From the NCBI GenBank assembly GCA_002309015.1, contig DBWM01000068.1, positions 1-64,000 of the forward strand: 64,000 bases of DNA, written 5' to 3'. Under the pieces are notes generated by a model that was not told the DNA's origin, made no database searches, and saw nothing but the letters and a program-made list of their open reading frames with translations. The stretch comes from Myxococcales bacterium UBA1238 (GTDB lineage Bacteria; Myxococcota_A; Bradymonadia; UBA7976; UBA1532). A program made the position numbers and the translations under genes. This document shows positions 17,840-26,463 of this stretch, one piece after another (the stretch's first letter is position 1; each line of letters starts with the position of its first letter).

Positions 17840-19258
17840 ATGACGTCATCCGAACCCTTAATTGAGTCAAAACTCAGCGAAATTATTTCGGAATTATCGA
17901 CAACAGCGCCATGGACAACGCCCCCGTTAAAAGATCGGCTGATTTCGATTTGTACAGAACTTGAGACCCAGCGCGCATCCGTTCAAACCCTTCAGGCCAA
18001 AATCGAACAGCAGCAGACCCTGCTCGAGCTTTCCTGGCAGCAACAGGATTTAAACGCCGATGTCTATCTGAACGCCGCCCTCAATCAGGCCATGCGCCTT
18101 TTACACGCGAGCTGCGGCTTTTGCGCGATGCTCGATCCTCAATTGCGCATCGAAAAACTCGCCCAAAGATGCCTTGAAATTCCGCCCAGTTACAGCCTCT
18201 ACGATCTGCCCATCGCCGAAGAACTGCTCCAGCGCGCCATCGACGAACAGCGACCGATTTTTGCCCAAAGTCGCCTCGATCAGAGCACCGCAGTCTGTAT
18301 CCCCTTGATTTGCAACGGAGAACTTCAGGGTATGATCTACCTTGAAGGCGATTCCGAACTGGCCACAGGTTTTGAGCAGCGTTTTTTGGTCGACGGCCTT
18401 TCGCGCACCCTCGGTTGCAGCCTTTACCAATCCCGCGTTCAAACCACCGAACTGTTTCGAAAAGAGCTGCTCATCACCATGGCCCGCGAAATCTGCGCTC
18501 CCATGAGCGTGATCGACAGCCTCTCCGAAGAGCTCGCTCAATCGCCTCCAGCTCCAAATGAAATCCGCGAAATCGGCTACGATTTGACAGCCACAGCCCG
18601 CCGCATCTCGCATCTGGTCGTCGATGCCATTGAAATCTGCGACGGTTCCCCACAGCAGGAAGCAGAGCCTCAACTCATTGATTTACAACAGGAACTGACG
18701 CAGCACCTGAAGGCTTTTTATATCATCGCCCAAAGTCACGATTGTCAAATTAAGCTACACAATACAGAAGAGCCCTGCCAGATTGAAACGCTGCCGAAAC
18801 GGCTCAAATGGGTATTGAATCATATTATACACAGCTTTCTGCGCATCCTCTCACCCCAATCCACGCTTCAGATTTGGTTCTCATCCCGCAATGACGCAGG
18901 TCCGGAAATCGCTCTGCACCGTCCTCTGGACGAAAGCGCGCCCCTCTTTTTGGACTTAGGCGAGCTGCATCCCCAGGAAAACTGCCGTTTTATCGAGATC
19001 AACTTTCAAAACCGCGAGCTTCAGCTGTCGCCTCCGATGCTCGACAAGCTGTTTCAGCCCTTCCGACAAGCACTCCTCGAAACCAACCCCACCATCCACG
19101 ATCTTTGCCAGGGACTCACTTTAGCTGCACAATGCGCACGCACCCTTGGCGGTTGCATTTGGGTTACCTCCAACCCACAAATGGGCACCCATTGCCATTT
19201 TACGGTGCCCACCCACGTCATCACCCGTCTCGATGACGCCCGTTCGCTTTGGCAGTGA
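17840..19258 (+). CDS. GAF-domain protein with degenerate histidine-kinase core
   Basis: A 472-residue soluble protein. Residues 1-60 include a coiled coil; about 70-200 resemble a GAF sensory domain (AVCIPLICNGELQGMIYLE). Residues about 203-240 align with a histidine-kinase dimerisation helix, but the phospho-acceptor His of the usual HEIRTPL is Arg216 in MAREICAPMSVI. The C-terminal part resembles the ATP-binding domain (FQPFRQALLETN, LAAQCARTLGGCIWV, GTHCHFTV), but the N-box Asn is replaced in LNHIIHSFLRI. It is therefore probably a pseudokinase that senses a ligand and signals by contact. The ATG at 17840 follows GGGGAA; the frame is open upstream across the antisense of mpg, which I reject. 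It is coupled to the next gene. Confidence 0.8.
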   Translation: MTSSEPLIESKLSEIISELSTTAPWTTPPLKDRLISICTELETQRASVQTLQAKIEQQQTLLELSWQQQDLNADVYLNAALNQAMRLLHASCGFCAMLDPQLRIEKLAQRCLEIPPSYSLYDLPIAEELLQRAIDEQRPIFAQSRLDQSTAVCIPLICNGELQGMIYLEGDSELATGFEQRFLVDGLSRTLGCSLYQSRVQTTELFRKELLITMAREICAPMSVIDSLSEELAQSPPAPNEIREIGYDLTATARRISHLVVDAIEICDGSPQQEAEPQLIDLQQELTQHLKAFYIIAQSHDCQIKLHNTEEPCQIETLPKRLKWVLNHIIHSFLRILSPQSTLQIWFSSRNDAGPEIALHRPLDESAPLFLDLGELHPQENCRFIEINFQNRELQLSPPMLDKLFQPFRQALLETNPTIHDLCQGLTLAAQCARTLGGCIWVTSNPQMGTHCHFTVPTHVITRLDDARSLWQ

Positions 19259-19265
19259 GGTTGTT

Positions 19266-21734
19266 ATGGAATCCGGAACGCTCCCCGTCGCAATTTTCAC
19301 CTTTCGAGCGGCCGCTTTAAAGCGCGATCTCTTAATCAAGGGTCTGCAGCGCGTCCTGGAATTGCCCCAGGAAATGCGCGCGGATTTAACCCTCGGTTAC
19401 CGCAGCAAAGACGAGAGCCTGATCCTGGTGGTCGAAGCGGGCACCCCTGTTCCCGAACTGGGCAAAATTCTGATGAATGCCCTGCAGCAGCCCAACATGC
19501 AATGTCTTGAGCTGCAGCCCGACAAAATGACGCCGGTCGAATTGCTCAAAGCCGTCCATCTCGCCCGCAACAGCTGCGACGCCTCCATTCAGGTCACCCA
19601 GGCGCTCCAGGCAGTGACCAAAATGCGCGAGATCATTCAGCGCCAATATCAGGGCCGAAACGCCAAGCTCGACGTCCAGCAACCCATCCGATTCCGACTC
19701 ATCGGCAACGGCACAGGCACCACATGCGCGGTCTCACCCAGCGAAATCGTCATCGCCACACAAGACAGGCTACCGCCCATTTCTGCTGAAATTCTCATCG
19801 ATTACAAAGTTGGAGATGGCGCAGCCAGCCAGTTGATCGCGACCGTATTGCGTCACGAAGCATCGGGAACATTTGTCTGCAAACCCAAGACCGCAGAGAC
19901 ACAACCTGAGCCCCAAAAACAACCCAAAGCGACCCCCTCAAGGCTTTTGCATCTTGAGCTCAGCCAGGTTGAGGATGTTCAGCGCGAATATCGCCAAAAC
20001 ATCAGTTGCGGCGGCCTTTTTATCCCTACCAGCAATCCCCCCGACTGCGGCAGCGCCGTCACTGCAGAACTCCGCTTACCCAACGGCGAACTCGTCCGGT
20101 TTACGGCGGAAGTGGTCTACATCGTCACCGCCGAAGAAGCCAAAGACGGCCAGCCCTGCGGATGCGGCATTCAATTTGGCCCCATTTCAGCAGCCACGCA
20201 GCGCATTTTTGCCCAATATCTCGACAGCGAATCGCCGAGCGCTCAAAGCGGAGAAATCACGCCATCTCAGAGCGTTTCGATTCAATCATCAAATCCATCA
20301 CAAAGCATTCAGGCGGCACCGCAAACCGGTATCCGCAATCGCATCCTCAAAAAGCCGTCCATCCTGCAAAACGCATCCCCTGGAGACAGCAACCCCTTAC
20401 CGACCACCAGTCCTCTGCCCCATCTTCGCACGGGCGACATGCCCAGTTCAGAGACTGGAAAGCGATTGCCCACAAGGAACTTACCCCATCTTCCTACTGG
20501 AAAACTGCCGCCTCCCATTCCCGAGCATCTGACTTCGCCATCCAGCGCTCCAAACGCCGGCAAACCGGTTTCAAAAGCCAGCTCTTCCGTAGAAAAAATC
20601 GTTCAAAATCAGCAAGATATAGAGATTCCTCCGCCACCAAAGCCCGAAGACATGATGCCCCTTTCGGATTTTGAAGCGGAATATTTGCCCATTTCGCTCA
20701 CACCGCCGCCCCCCACGCCCGGCGAGCTTATTTTGCCCCCGCCGCCTCCTACGGAAGACAGCTTTTTGCCGATGCCCGAAGATGCAAACGATCCCGTTTT
20801 ATCGCCGGGAGCAAGCATTCAATCTTCTTTTAAATCAATCGGTGCAGAATCCAAGAATCGCACCGGCATTACGCCCACTTACCTGCGATCCAACTCTTCT
20901 TTTGCAGCGATCTCCTTAGGCAGCAACGGCAATCCCACCATGCCCCCATTGCCCAACAGCGCAATGGCATCGACCGAACGCATGCGCGCATTGGCGCCTC
21001 AAAATCTCGAAGTTCCGCCACCTTACATCGAAGAGGCCCCCATGCCGCCGCCCCCAATCGACGATCCCAACCTGCCGCCACCCTATATGGATGATCCCGA
21101 TATGCCGCCGCCTTATGACCCTGCGGCCGCATTGCCGTTGGAAGAAGAAACGCCTTTAATTCCACCTCGTTACGACGAATCTGTTGCCTCCGCTTATTTG
21201 GAATCTCCTGAGATTCCGCCACCTTACGCCGAATCTGCGCCGATGATGTCCTATGGCGATTCGATGTCTTATCCGCCCAGCGTCACGCCTGCACCGTTTC
21301 CGGACGACAGCCTCAATTTTGCAGAAACGCCGCTTTCGAGCACGGAATTACAGCCTTTTTCGTCCAACGAAAGCCAACCGCTCTCGGGCAGCCATCGCTC
21401 CCATGGCTACCAAGTCGCCTGCTGCGCGCGCAATAATCCCTTCTGGAGAGCGCTCAAACGCCGCCTGACCAACTCCAACTGCAACGTTTACATGTGCAGC
21501 ACCATCGACGAACTGATTTACATCCCGAACCTGGCCCTCTGCCTGTTCGATGCCAGCCACCCCACCGCCAATCTCGAAGAGCAGGAGCGGCTCGTGAAAA
21601 CCCTGCCCCCACAGGTTCGCCGCCTTCAGCTCACCGATGCCTCACAGGAATCCGAAGATTGTCTGTCTAAAACCCGCGGTGTCAACGCCATTTGCGATTA
21701 CATCATCGAACTTCTCACCTTGCAAAACGCGTGA
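19266..21734 (+). CDS. PilZ-like domain protein with long proline-rich linker and receiver-like C-terminus
   Basis: An 822-residue cytoplasmic protein. Residues about 215-325 match the PilZ-related TIGR02266-type pattern of myxobacteria (NISCGGLFIPTSNPPDCGS, LRLPNG, CGCGIQFGPI). The Arg-rich c-di-GMP motif is not obvious, so nucleotide binding is doubtful. Residues about 330-715 are low complexity, rich in Pro, Ser and repeated PPPY/PPPP-type blocks (for example IPPPYAESAP). The last 110 residues look like a degenerate receiver fold (VACCARNNPFWRALKRRL, NLALCLFDASHP) without the normal acidic pocket. The ATG at 19266 has GAGG 5 bases upstream, overlapping the stop of the pseudokinase gene. 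Co-transcription suggests the two form one signalling unit. Function is inferred only. Confidence 0.75.
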   Translation: MESGTLPVAIFTFRAAALKRDLLIKGLQRVLELPQEMRADLTLGYRSKDESLILVVEAGTPVPELGKILMNALQQPNMQCLELQPDKMTPVELLKAVHLARNSCDASIQVTQALQAVTKMREIIQRQYQGRNAKLDVQQPIRFRLIGNGTGTTCAVSPSEIVIATQDRLPPISAEILIDYKVGDGAASQLIATVLRHEASGTFVCKPKTAETQPEPQKQPKATPSRLLHLELSQVEDVQREYRQNISCGGLFIPTSNPPDCGSAVTAELRLPNGELVRFTAEVVYIVTAEEAKDGQPCGCGIQFGPISAATQRIFAQYLDSESPSAQSGEITPSQSVSIQSSNPSQSIQAAPQTGIRNRILKKPSILQNASPGDSNPLPTTSPLPHLRTGDMPSSETGKRLPTRNLPHLPTGKLPPPIPEHLTSPSSAPNAGKPVSKASSSVEKIVQNQQDIEIPPPPKPEDMMPLSDFEAEYLPISLTPPPPTPGELILPPPPPTEDSFLPMPEDANDPVLSPGASIQSSFKSIGAESKNRTGITPTYLRSNSSFAAISLGSNGNPTMPPLPNSAMASTERMRALAPQNLEVPPPYIEEAPMPPPPIDDPNLPPPYMDDPDMPPPYDPAAALPLEEETPLIPPRYDESVASAYLESPEIPPPYAESAPMMSYGDSMSYPPSVTPAPFPDDSLNFAETPLSSTELQPFSSNESQPLSGSHRSHGYQVACCARNNPFWRALKRRLTNSNCNVYMCSTIDELIYIPNLALCLFDASHPTANLEEQERLVKTLPPQVRRLQLTDASQESEDCLSKTRGVNAICDYIIELLTLQNA

Positions 21735-22921
21735 CTGCAAAACTCGCCCTTCAAAAGCTTTCGGCTTTTCTCAACCGCACGCAGGCCTATTGGAAACCGT
21801 CGCCTTTTGTGCACCGCAGGCTTTTATGGGAAGCTCAGGGGCTCGGCGAAACGCTCGATCGCTTAAGCTCCAGCCAGGAAATCGAAAACTGGCTTCAAAC
21901 GGGGCCATTGGCCGAAATCACCGCCGAAGCGCGACAACTCTCCATCGTTCCATCTTGCCCTTCAAAGCCCCTCAAACTGGGCCCCACGCCAAGAGTCCCA
22001 GGACGAAAACGCGAGCAAATTGAACGATTTATCGCTTGTCTGCTCCCTGTTCTGAGCCCGGTTTCCACCCCTTTCAGGCTGGTCGATTGGTGCGCAGGCA
22101 AATCTCACCTGGGGCGCCTGCTGGCCGAAAATCTTTCAAAACCGCTGCTGGCGGTAGAGCTTCAGTCCAAACTTTGCGAACAAGGTTTAAAAGAATGCCA
22201 ACTCCGCAAAATTGAAGCGGAATTTGATTGCACCGATGTTTTGACTTCGCCCCCGGCGCTTCGCCCCGACGATTTTTTGATCGCCCTCCACGCCTGCGGT
22301 GAACTCCACGTAGCCTGCATTCAGGCCGCCCTCCGGCATCGCGTCCTGGGGCTCGCTTTTTCGCCCTGCTGCTACAACCGCCAGAATGTGATAGAGCAAA
22401 AACCGCTCTCACAGGCTGGGTTACAGAATTTTGTTCCATTCACTGAAAGCGATCTCGATTTCATTCACCGCGAACCAGACGTCGCATCCGAACACGACCG
22501 TCGCCTTTCAGAGCGCGATCGTATCTGGCGCCTGGGCTTCGATCTCTGGCAGCGCACCGCGTCCGGGCAGGACCAATACCGCTCTATGCCGCCCTTTCCT
22601 CACGCCTGGCTTCAGGGCAGCTTTACGGAATTCTGCTTTCGTTTTGCAGAGTTAGATGGTTTCAACTGTGAGGACTGGCCCGATCCCGCGCCCTTTGAGG
22701 CGCAAGGGGAACAGCGTTTTTTGCAGGTCAGCAGGCGGGAACAAATACGCGCAATCTTTCGAAAGCCCTTGGAATTATGGCTCTTTTTTGATCGCGTCTG
22801 TTGGCTCGAAGAAGAGGGATACCGCGTTCAATGGGGTGAATTCTGTCCGTGCAACGTTACGCCCAGAAATCTGATTTGCATTGCCACCAGAGAAGATACG
22901 GCTCAAACCTGCTCACCCTGA
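21731..22921 (+). CDS. SAM-dependent methyltransferase (Methyltransf_32-like)
   Basis: A 396-residue protein. The SAM-binding motif I is VDWCAGKSHLGRLLAENL, followed by motif II-like LLAVELQ and by DDFLIALHACGELHVACI and LAFSPCCYNR. The ALHACG and PCC motifs are typical of the Methyltransf_32 group, related to GSTCD and to some tRNA methyltransferases. The preferred start is GTG at 21731, whose last two bases and the next A form the TGA stop of the PilZ-like gene (GTGA overlap), so translation is probably coupled. The substrate is not predictable. Its last 19 bases overlap the end of the opposing PIN gene. Confidence 0.75.
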   Translation: MTAKLALQKLSAFLNRTQAYWKPSPFVHRRLLWEAQGLGETLDRLSSSQEIENWLQTGPLAEITAEARQLSIVPSCPSKPLKLGPTPRVPGRKREQIERFIACLLPVLSPVSTPFRLVDWCAGKSHLGRLLAENLSKPLLAVELQSKLCEQGLKECQLRKIEAEFDCTDVLTSPPALRPDDFLIALHACGELHVACIQAALRHRVLGLAFSPCCYNRQNVIEQKPLSQAGLQNFVPFTESDLDFIHREPDVASEHDRRLSERDRIWRLGFDLWQRTASGQDQYRSMPPFPHAWLQGSFTEFCFRFAELDGFNCEDWPDPAPFEAQGEQRFLQVSRREQIRAIFRKPLELWLFFDRVCWLEEEGYRVQWGEFCPCNVTPRNLICIATREDTAQTCSP

Positions 22922-23313
22922 GGCATCAGCAGCACGCGGGGCGAATCGAGCCGGCTGCGCACAAAATCGGCCACATGTTCATCAAAGGTGGCGTAATGCA
23001 CAGAAATCCGGCTTTGGGCCAGATTGAGCGCCGAAACAAAATCGAGCTCCGGCCCCTGCAACAACAGGGCCAGCTCCACCGCAGGCGCATCCTCAAGGGT
23101 CGCATTTTCGAGCCCGGCAATCGTTTTTAAGGCCGTCTGAATTTGCTCCGCATTGAGGCCGTAACGCGCCTTTAGAGTCGTTGCCACTTCGCAAAGCACC
23201 GTCTTTAAAATGAGCAGGTGATCGCTGCGCAACAGCTTCAACGCCGCCTTGGCATAAGCCGGATTCTCGCCTGTCATCGCGTAAATCAACACATCGGCTG
23301 CTGGCGTCAGCAT
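22903..23313 (-). CDS. vapC: PIN-domain ribonuclease toxin (VapC-like)
   Basis: A 136-residue PIN domain, the usual size for a VapC RNase that cleaves tRNA or other RNA. The acidic residues expected in the active site are visible: Asp in AADVLIYA near the N-terminus, Glu in LCEVATTL, Asp in PELDFVSALNLAQ and Asp in YATFDEHVADF. The ATG at 23313 has AGGAGG and AGGAA upstream and overlaps the antitoxin stop by seven bases, a classical toxin-antitoxin coupling. The 3' end overlaps the convergent methyltransferase gene by 19 bases. All active-site positions appear intact. The RNA target is unknown. Confidence 0.88.
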   Translation of the reverse strand: MLTPAADVLIYAMTGENPAYAKAALKLLRSDHLLILKTVLCEVATTLKARYGLNAEQIQTALKTIAGLENATLEDAPAVELALLLQGPELDFVSALNLAQSRISVHYATFDEHVADFVRSRLDSPRVLLMPQGEQV

Positions 23314-23561
23314 TTCCTGTTGACCTCCTTCGTATTTTTCCCTAACTCCGCACCGTTCAAGGGAAAAACAGGTCCGTTCTGAGTCAGGCAATGCGCCAGA
23401 TCGGCCACCGTCGTGCGCTGAAAACCGCGCATCAGCCGCATCACCACGTAATCGCCGCGATCTTCCATATCGATCAGCTGACCAAACTGCCAACCATGCT
23501 TTTCCCTAATTTCTTTGGGGATCACGATTTGACCCTTGCTTGAGAGCGTTGTGCTGGGCAT
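23307..23561 (-). CDS. vapB: AbrB/MazE-type antitoxin
   Basis: An 84-residue protein whose N-terminus (MPSTTLSSKGQIVIPKEIRE) is the swapped-hairpin AbrB/SpoVT DNA-binding fold, with STLSSKGQIVIPK as hallmark. It should bind its own promoter and neutralise the PIN toxin through its C-terminal tail. The ATG at 23561 follows GGGAG; a longer frame to 23618 overlaps the -35 element and is rejected. It is the first gene of a two-gene operon with a clear promoter at 23590-23618. Confidence 0.88.
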   Translation of the reverse strand: MPSTTLSSKGQIVIPKEIREKHGWQFGQLIDMEDRGDYVVMRLMRGFQRTTVADLAHCLTQNGPVFPLNGAELGKNTKEVNRKC

Positions 23562-23589
23562 TTCAAACTCCCGCGATGAGTAAGAATGA

Positions 23590-23618
23590 AATCTAACTTC
23601 AAGCCCCTTTTTCGTCAA
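23590..23618 (-). promoter_or_regulatory. Sigma-70 promoter of the toxin-antitoxin operon
   Basis: On the minus strand TTGACG (23618-23613) and TAGATT (23595-23590) are separated by exactly 17 bases and lie 29 bases before the antitoxin ATG. This is the clearest housekeeping-type promoter in the window. Confidence 0.6.
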
Positions 23619-23663
23619 CTTTCACTCTGCTTTTTTGAGATCTGAACGCGCCCTGATTGTTTC

Positions 23664-23698
23664 ATATCTCCCGATGGACCAAGGACAATTGGAGATAT
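23664..23698. repeat. Inverted repeat between antitoxin and Cys-rich lipoprotein genes
   Basis: ATATCTCC (23664-23671) and GGAGATAT (23691-23698) are perfect complements with 19 bases between them, 27 bases apart start to start. It lies upstream of the toxin-antitoxin promoter and next to a TTGACA (23698-23703) facing the lipoprotein gene. It is a candidate operator shared by the divergent genes; its binding protein is unknown. Confidence 0.4.
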
Positions 23699-23741
23699 TG
23701 ACAGATCGCCGGAAAGCGTTGACCATCTCTTGCATTCAGGC

Positions 23742-26432
23742 ATGAGTTGCATGGCAAAAGACATGAAACCCTTCAAAAACTGGACGATTTTCTTTTTGGG
23801 GCTTGTCGGTTCTGCTTGTTCTTCCGGCATCGATGACAGCTTTGATTCAGCGGTCTCCGAGCCTCAGAGCAAAGATGCCCTGGTTATCTTCGATTCAGGA
23901 AACGGCCCCTCGCAAGACGCCGAATGCACCCCCGACGATCTCACGCGATGCCAGAATAAAGGCCCCTGCAACATCATCGACTGTGTAGAAAATCATTGCC
24001 AATACACGCCCATAAAAGACTGCATCTCTTGCCACACAAAAAACGATTGTCCCAGCTTAAATTGCAAGCAGTCTCTATGTCAGGAAGACCGATGCACATA
24101 TATTGACGATCCAGACTGCATACAGTGTGATGATAGCGATCAATGTTCGGCAAACACTTGTCAGATCCCCGTTTGTGAAAACCATCAATGCAAGGCGATC
24201 GAGAATCCCAACTGTATCCCATGTGAATCTGAGCACACATGCCCTCACAAACCCTGTCAGATCGCGCAATGTCTCAAGGGAGAATGCCACTATGAATCCA
24301 AACCCGATTGCGCCATCTGCACCCCTCAACAACTGAGCGCCTGCAATCCAGCGGGGGCCTGCGAACAAGCGGTCTGCAGCCCCGATCGCGAATGCGAATA
24401 TCAGACGAAAACTAACTGCTTTGCCTGCAACGATATTCGGGATTGTCCCAGCGCGGGAGACTGCCAAACGGTGACCTGCGAAGCGGGGCAATGCCAATAC
24501 CAACAGGCGCTCTGCAGCTGCTCTCCCGATACCCCCTGCCCTCCCGGCAACCCCTGTCAGGAGCCCGTTTGCGATTCGGGTACCTGCCGTTACAGATGGC
24601 TCGAGGGCTGCGTTCCCTGCAACGGCGAAGATGCATCGCTCTGCCCCAAGGCCGTTTGCCAGGAAGCATTTTGCGAAGAGGGCGTCTGCCAAATCCGGGA
24701 AAAATACGACTGCATCACCTGCGACAGCGTAACCGATTGTCCCGCTGCTGCCTGCAAATACCCCTATTGCACCAAGGGAGAATGCGGCCTCGCAACCAAA
24801 GACGACTGCGAAACCTGCAAAGACGCGAGCACCTGCCGCAAAGCCTCCTGCACCGAAACCAGCTGCATCGATGGCAGTTGCGTTTTAACCTCCATCCCCG
24901 ACTGCCAAACCTGCAGCCTTCCCGAAGACTGCCCGTCCTTGTCCTGCCAAAACGCAAATTGCGAACAAGGCGAATGCAAATATACTCCAAAAGAAGACTG
25001 CAACAGCTGCACAAGAGCCGACCAATGTCCTGAAAAGCCTTGCAGCGCCCCGAGTTGCCAGATGGGCGAATGCCAGTATTTTAACCTGTCGGGTTGTTCC
25101 AGCTGCACAACAGAGGAAGATTGCCCCATCCACCCCTGCAAGACCGCTCAATGCGGCGACAATGGCGAATGCAGCTGGACACCAGGGGAAGATGCGAGCG
25201 CATGCAATCCTCAACCCTGCCAGATCGCCTCATGCCTCAACGGTCTCTGCCAGTTCCAAACCGACGCGCAATGTCACAGCTGCCGCAACGCTTCCGATTG
25301 CCCCATCCAGCCCTGCAAGACCGCTCAATGCGGCGACAATGGCGAATGCAGTTACAGCGATGACGCCCAATGCATCCATTGCCAGAATGCCCAGGAATGC
25401 CCACCGTCAACCGACAGCTGTCAGACCGCTGAATGCCAGGGCGGCTCATGCCACTACAGCGATAACTCCCTTTGCTGCAACGAGATTCACCGTTGCGAAC
25501 CGCCTCTCGCCTGCGTCGATGCGCGCTGCGTTGAACCGACCGTCGAATGGTGCCGGCTCGTCTCGCTGTCCCCCACCCAACTCGTTGTCAACACTGAGCA
25601 AACGACCGCTTCCGTACAATTTTTTGCAGCAGGCCTCACCGATCGCACGACCGGCGTCGACAGCGATGCAAACCTTAAAGTTGAAATCGGCTACGGTACT
25701 CCTTTAAGCACGCCTTCAGACGACTGGCATTGGGTGAGCGCAACCCCCACTGCATCCTGGAGCCACGCGAGCGACGACGCCTATCAGGCTCAGTTTTCTG
25801 TTTCAGAAACCGGCAGTTACGCGGTTGCCGCCCGCATCAGCCTCGACAATGGTCAAACCTTTAGCCTTTGCGATCAGAACACGACTCCAGGCTACCAGGT
25901 TTCAGATGCGGCCTCGCTCACGGTGCGCTCAGGAGGCGACAGCGGTCTCACGCTGTTCTTCAGCGAATATGTGGAGGGATCCAGCCAGCATAAAGCGCTC
26001 GAAATCTACAACCCCACCGCCTCGGAAGTCGATCTTTCCCATTGTACGGTCAGCATGTACAACTGCGGCACGAGCTCATGTAACTCCAGCGGTGACAAGT
26101 CTTCTCAGCTCTCAGGCACATTAAAAGGCGGCCATACGGCGGTGCTTTGCGGGGCTCAGAGCGAAATTTCGAGCGAGGTTTGCACGTTGAGCGACCTGGA
26201 GGCCATCAAATTTAACGGCAACGACGCCCTGGAGCTTGCATGCGATGGCCAGGTGCTCGATCTTCTGGGCGTAAAAAGCAATCCGACCGTCTGGGGAGAA
26301 GACAAAACCTATGTGCGTAACTGCGGAATTCGTAAAGGAAATCCAGACGGCGGGCATGATATGAGCTCAGAATGGACGACTTACAGCAAAGATGACGTCA
26401 GCCATCTCGGCTCGCACGACACCTGCTACTGA
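23742..26432 (+). CDS. Cys-rich modular lipoprotein with C-terminal lamin-tail-like domain
   Basis: About 896 residues. The N-terminus is a lipoprotein signal (FFLGLVGSAC). The start may be the ATG at 23742, 23751 or 23763; none has a strong ribosome site. Residues about 50-590 comprise some 16 modules of about 32 residues, each close to C-x2-C-x4-(D/E)-C-P-x3-C-x3-C-x4-C, so six cysteines per module and probably disulphide-bonded outside the cytoplasm. Residues about 600-740 have an Ig-like beta pattern. The last 150 residues (LFFSEYVEGSSQHKALEIYN) match a lamin-tail domain as seen in secreted nucleases and surface proteins, but no nuclease motif was found. A role as a surface adhesin or spacer is inference. 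Confidence 0.85.
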   Translation: MSCMAKDMKPFKNWTIFFLGLVGSACSSGIDDSFDSAVSEPQSKDALVIFDSGNGPSQDAECTPDDLTRCQNKGPCNIIDCVENHCQYTPIKDCISCHTKNDCPSLNCKQSLCQEDRCTYIDDPDCIQCDDSDQCSANTCQIPVCENHQCKAIENPNCIPCESEHTCPHKPCQIAQCLKGECHYESKPDCAICTPQQLSACNPAGACEQAVCSPDRECEYQTKTNCFACNDIRDCPSAGDCQTVTCEAGQCQYQQALCSCSPDTPCPPGNPCQEPVCDSGTCRYRWLEGCVPCNGEDASLCPKAVCQEAFCEEGVCQIREKYDCITCDSVTDCPAAACKYPYCTKGECGLATKDDCETCKDASTCRKASCTETSCIDGSCVLTSIPDCQTCSLPEDCPSLSCQNANCEQGECKYTPKEDCNSCTRADQCPEKPCSAPSCQMGECQYFNLSGCSSCTTEEDCPIHPCKTAQCGDNGECSWTPGEDASACNPQPCQIASCLNGLCQFQTDAQCHSCRNASDCPIQPCKTAQCGDNGECSYSDDAQCIHCQNAQECPPSTDSCQTAECQGGSCHYSDNSLCCNEIHRCEPPLACVDARCVEPTVEWCRLVSLSPTQLVVNTEQTTASVQFFAAGLTDRTTGVDSDANLKVEIGYGTPLSTPSDDWHWVSATPTASWSHASDDAYQAQFSVSETGSYAVAARISLDNGQTFSLCDQNTTPGYQVSDAASLTVRSGGDSGLTLFFSEYVEGSSQHKALEIYNPTASEVDLSHCTVSMYNCGTSSCNSSGDKSSQLSGTLKGGHTAVLCGAQSEISSEVCTLSDLEAIKFNGNDALELACDGQVLDLLGVKSNPTVWGEDKTYVRNCGIRKGNPDGGHDMSSEWTTYSKDDVSHLGSHDTCY
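25119..25174 (+). repeat. Intragenic direct repeat, copy 1
   Basis: A 56-base segment coding for DCPI-PCKTAQCGDNGECS that recurs 177 bases (59 codons) downstream at 25296-25351 with a single clear mismatch. Other modules of the gene are far more diverged, so this is a recent duplication or gene conversion. Confidence 0.85.
25296..25351 (+). repeat. Intragenic direct repeat, copy 2
   Basis: Second copy of the 56-base segment at 25119-25174; His in copy 1 is Gln here. The in-frame spacing of 177 bases preserves the reading frame. Confidence 0.85.
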
Positions 26433-26463
26433 TTGAACAGCTTGGAATCATTAAGGTCTCTCG

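Noticed and set aside
23698..23726. Promoter for the Cys-rich lipoprotein (TTGACA with GACCAT)
   Set aside because: The -35 is perfect but the -10 matches only three of six positions, so it is mentioned but not listed as a feature.
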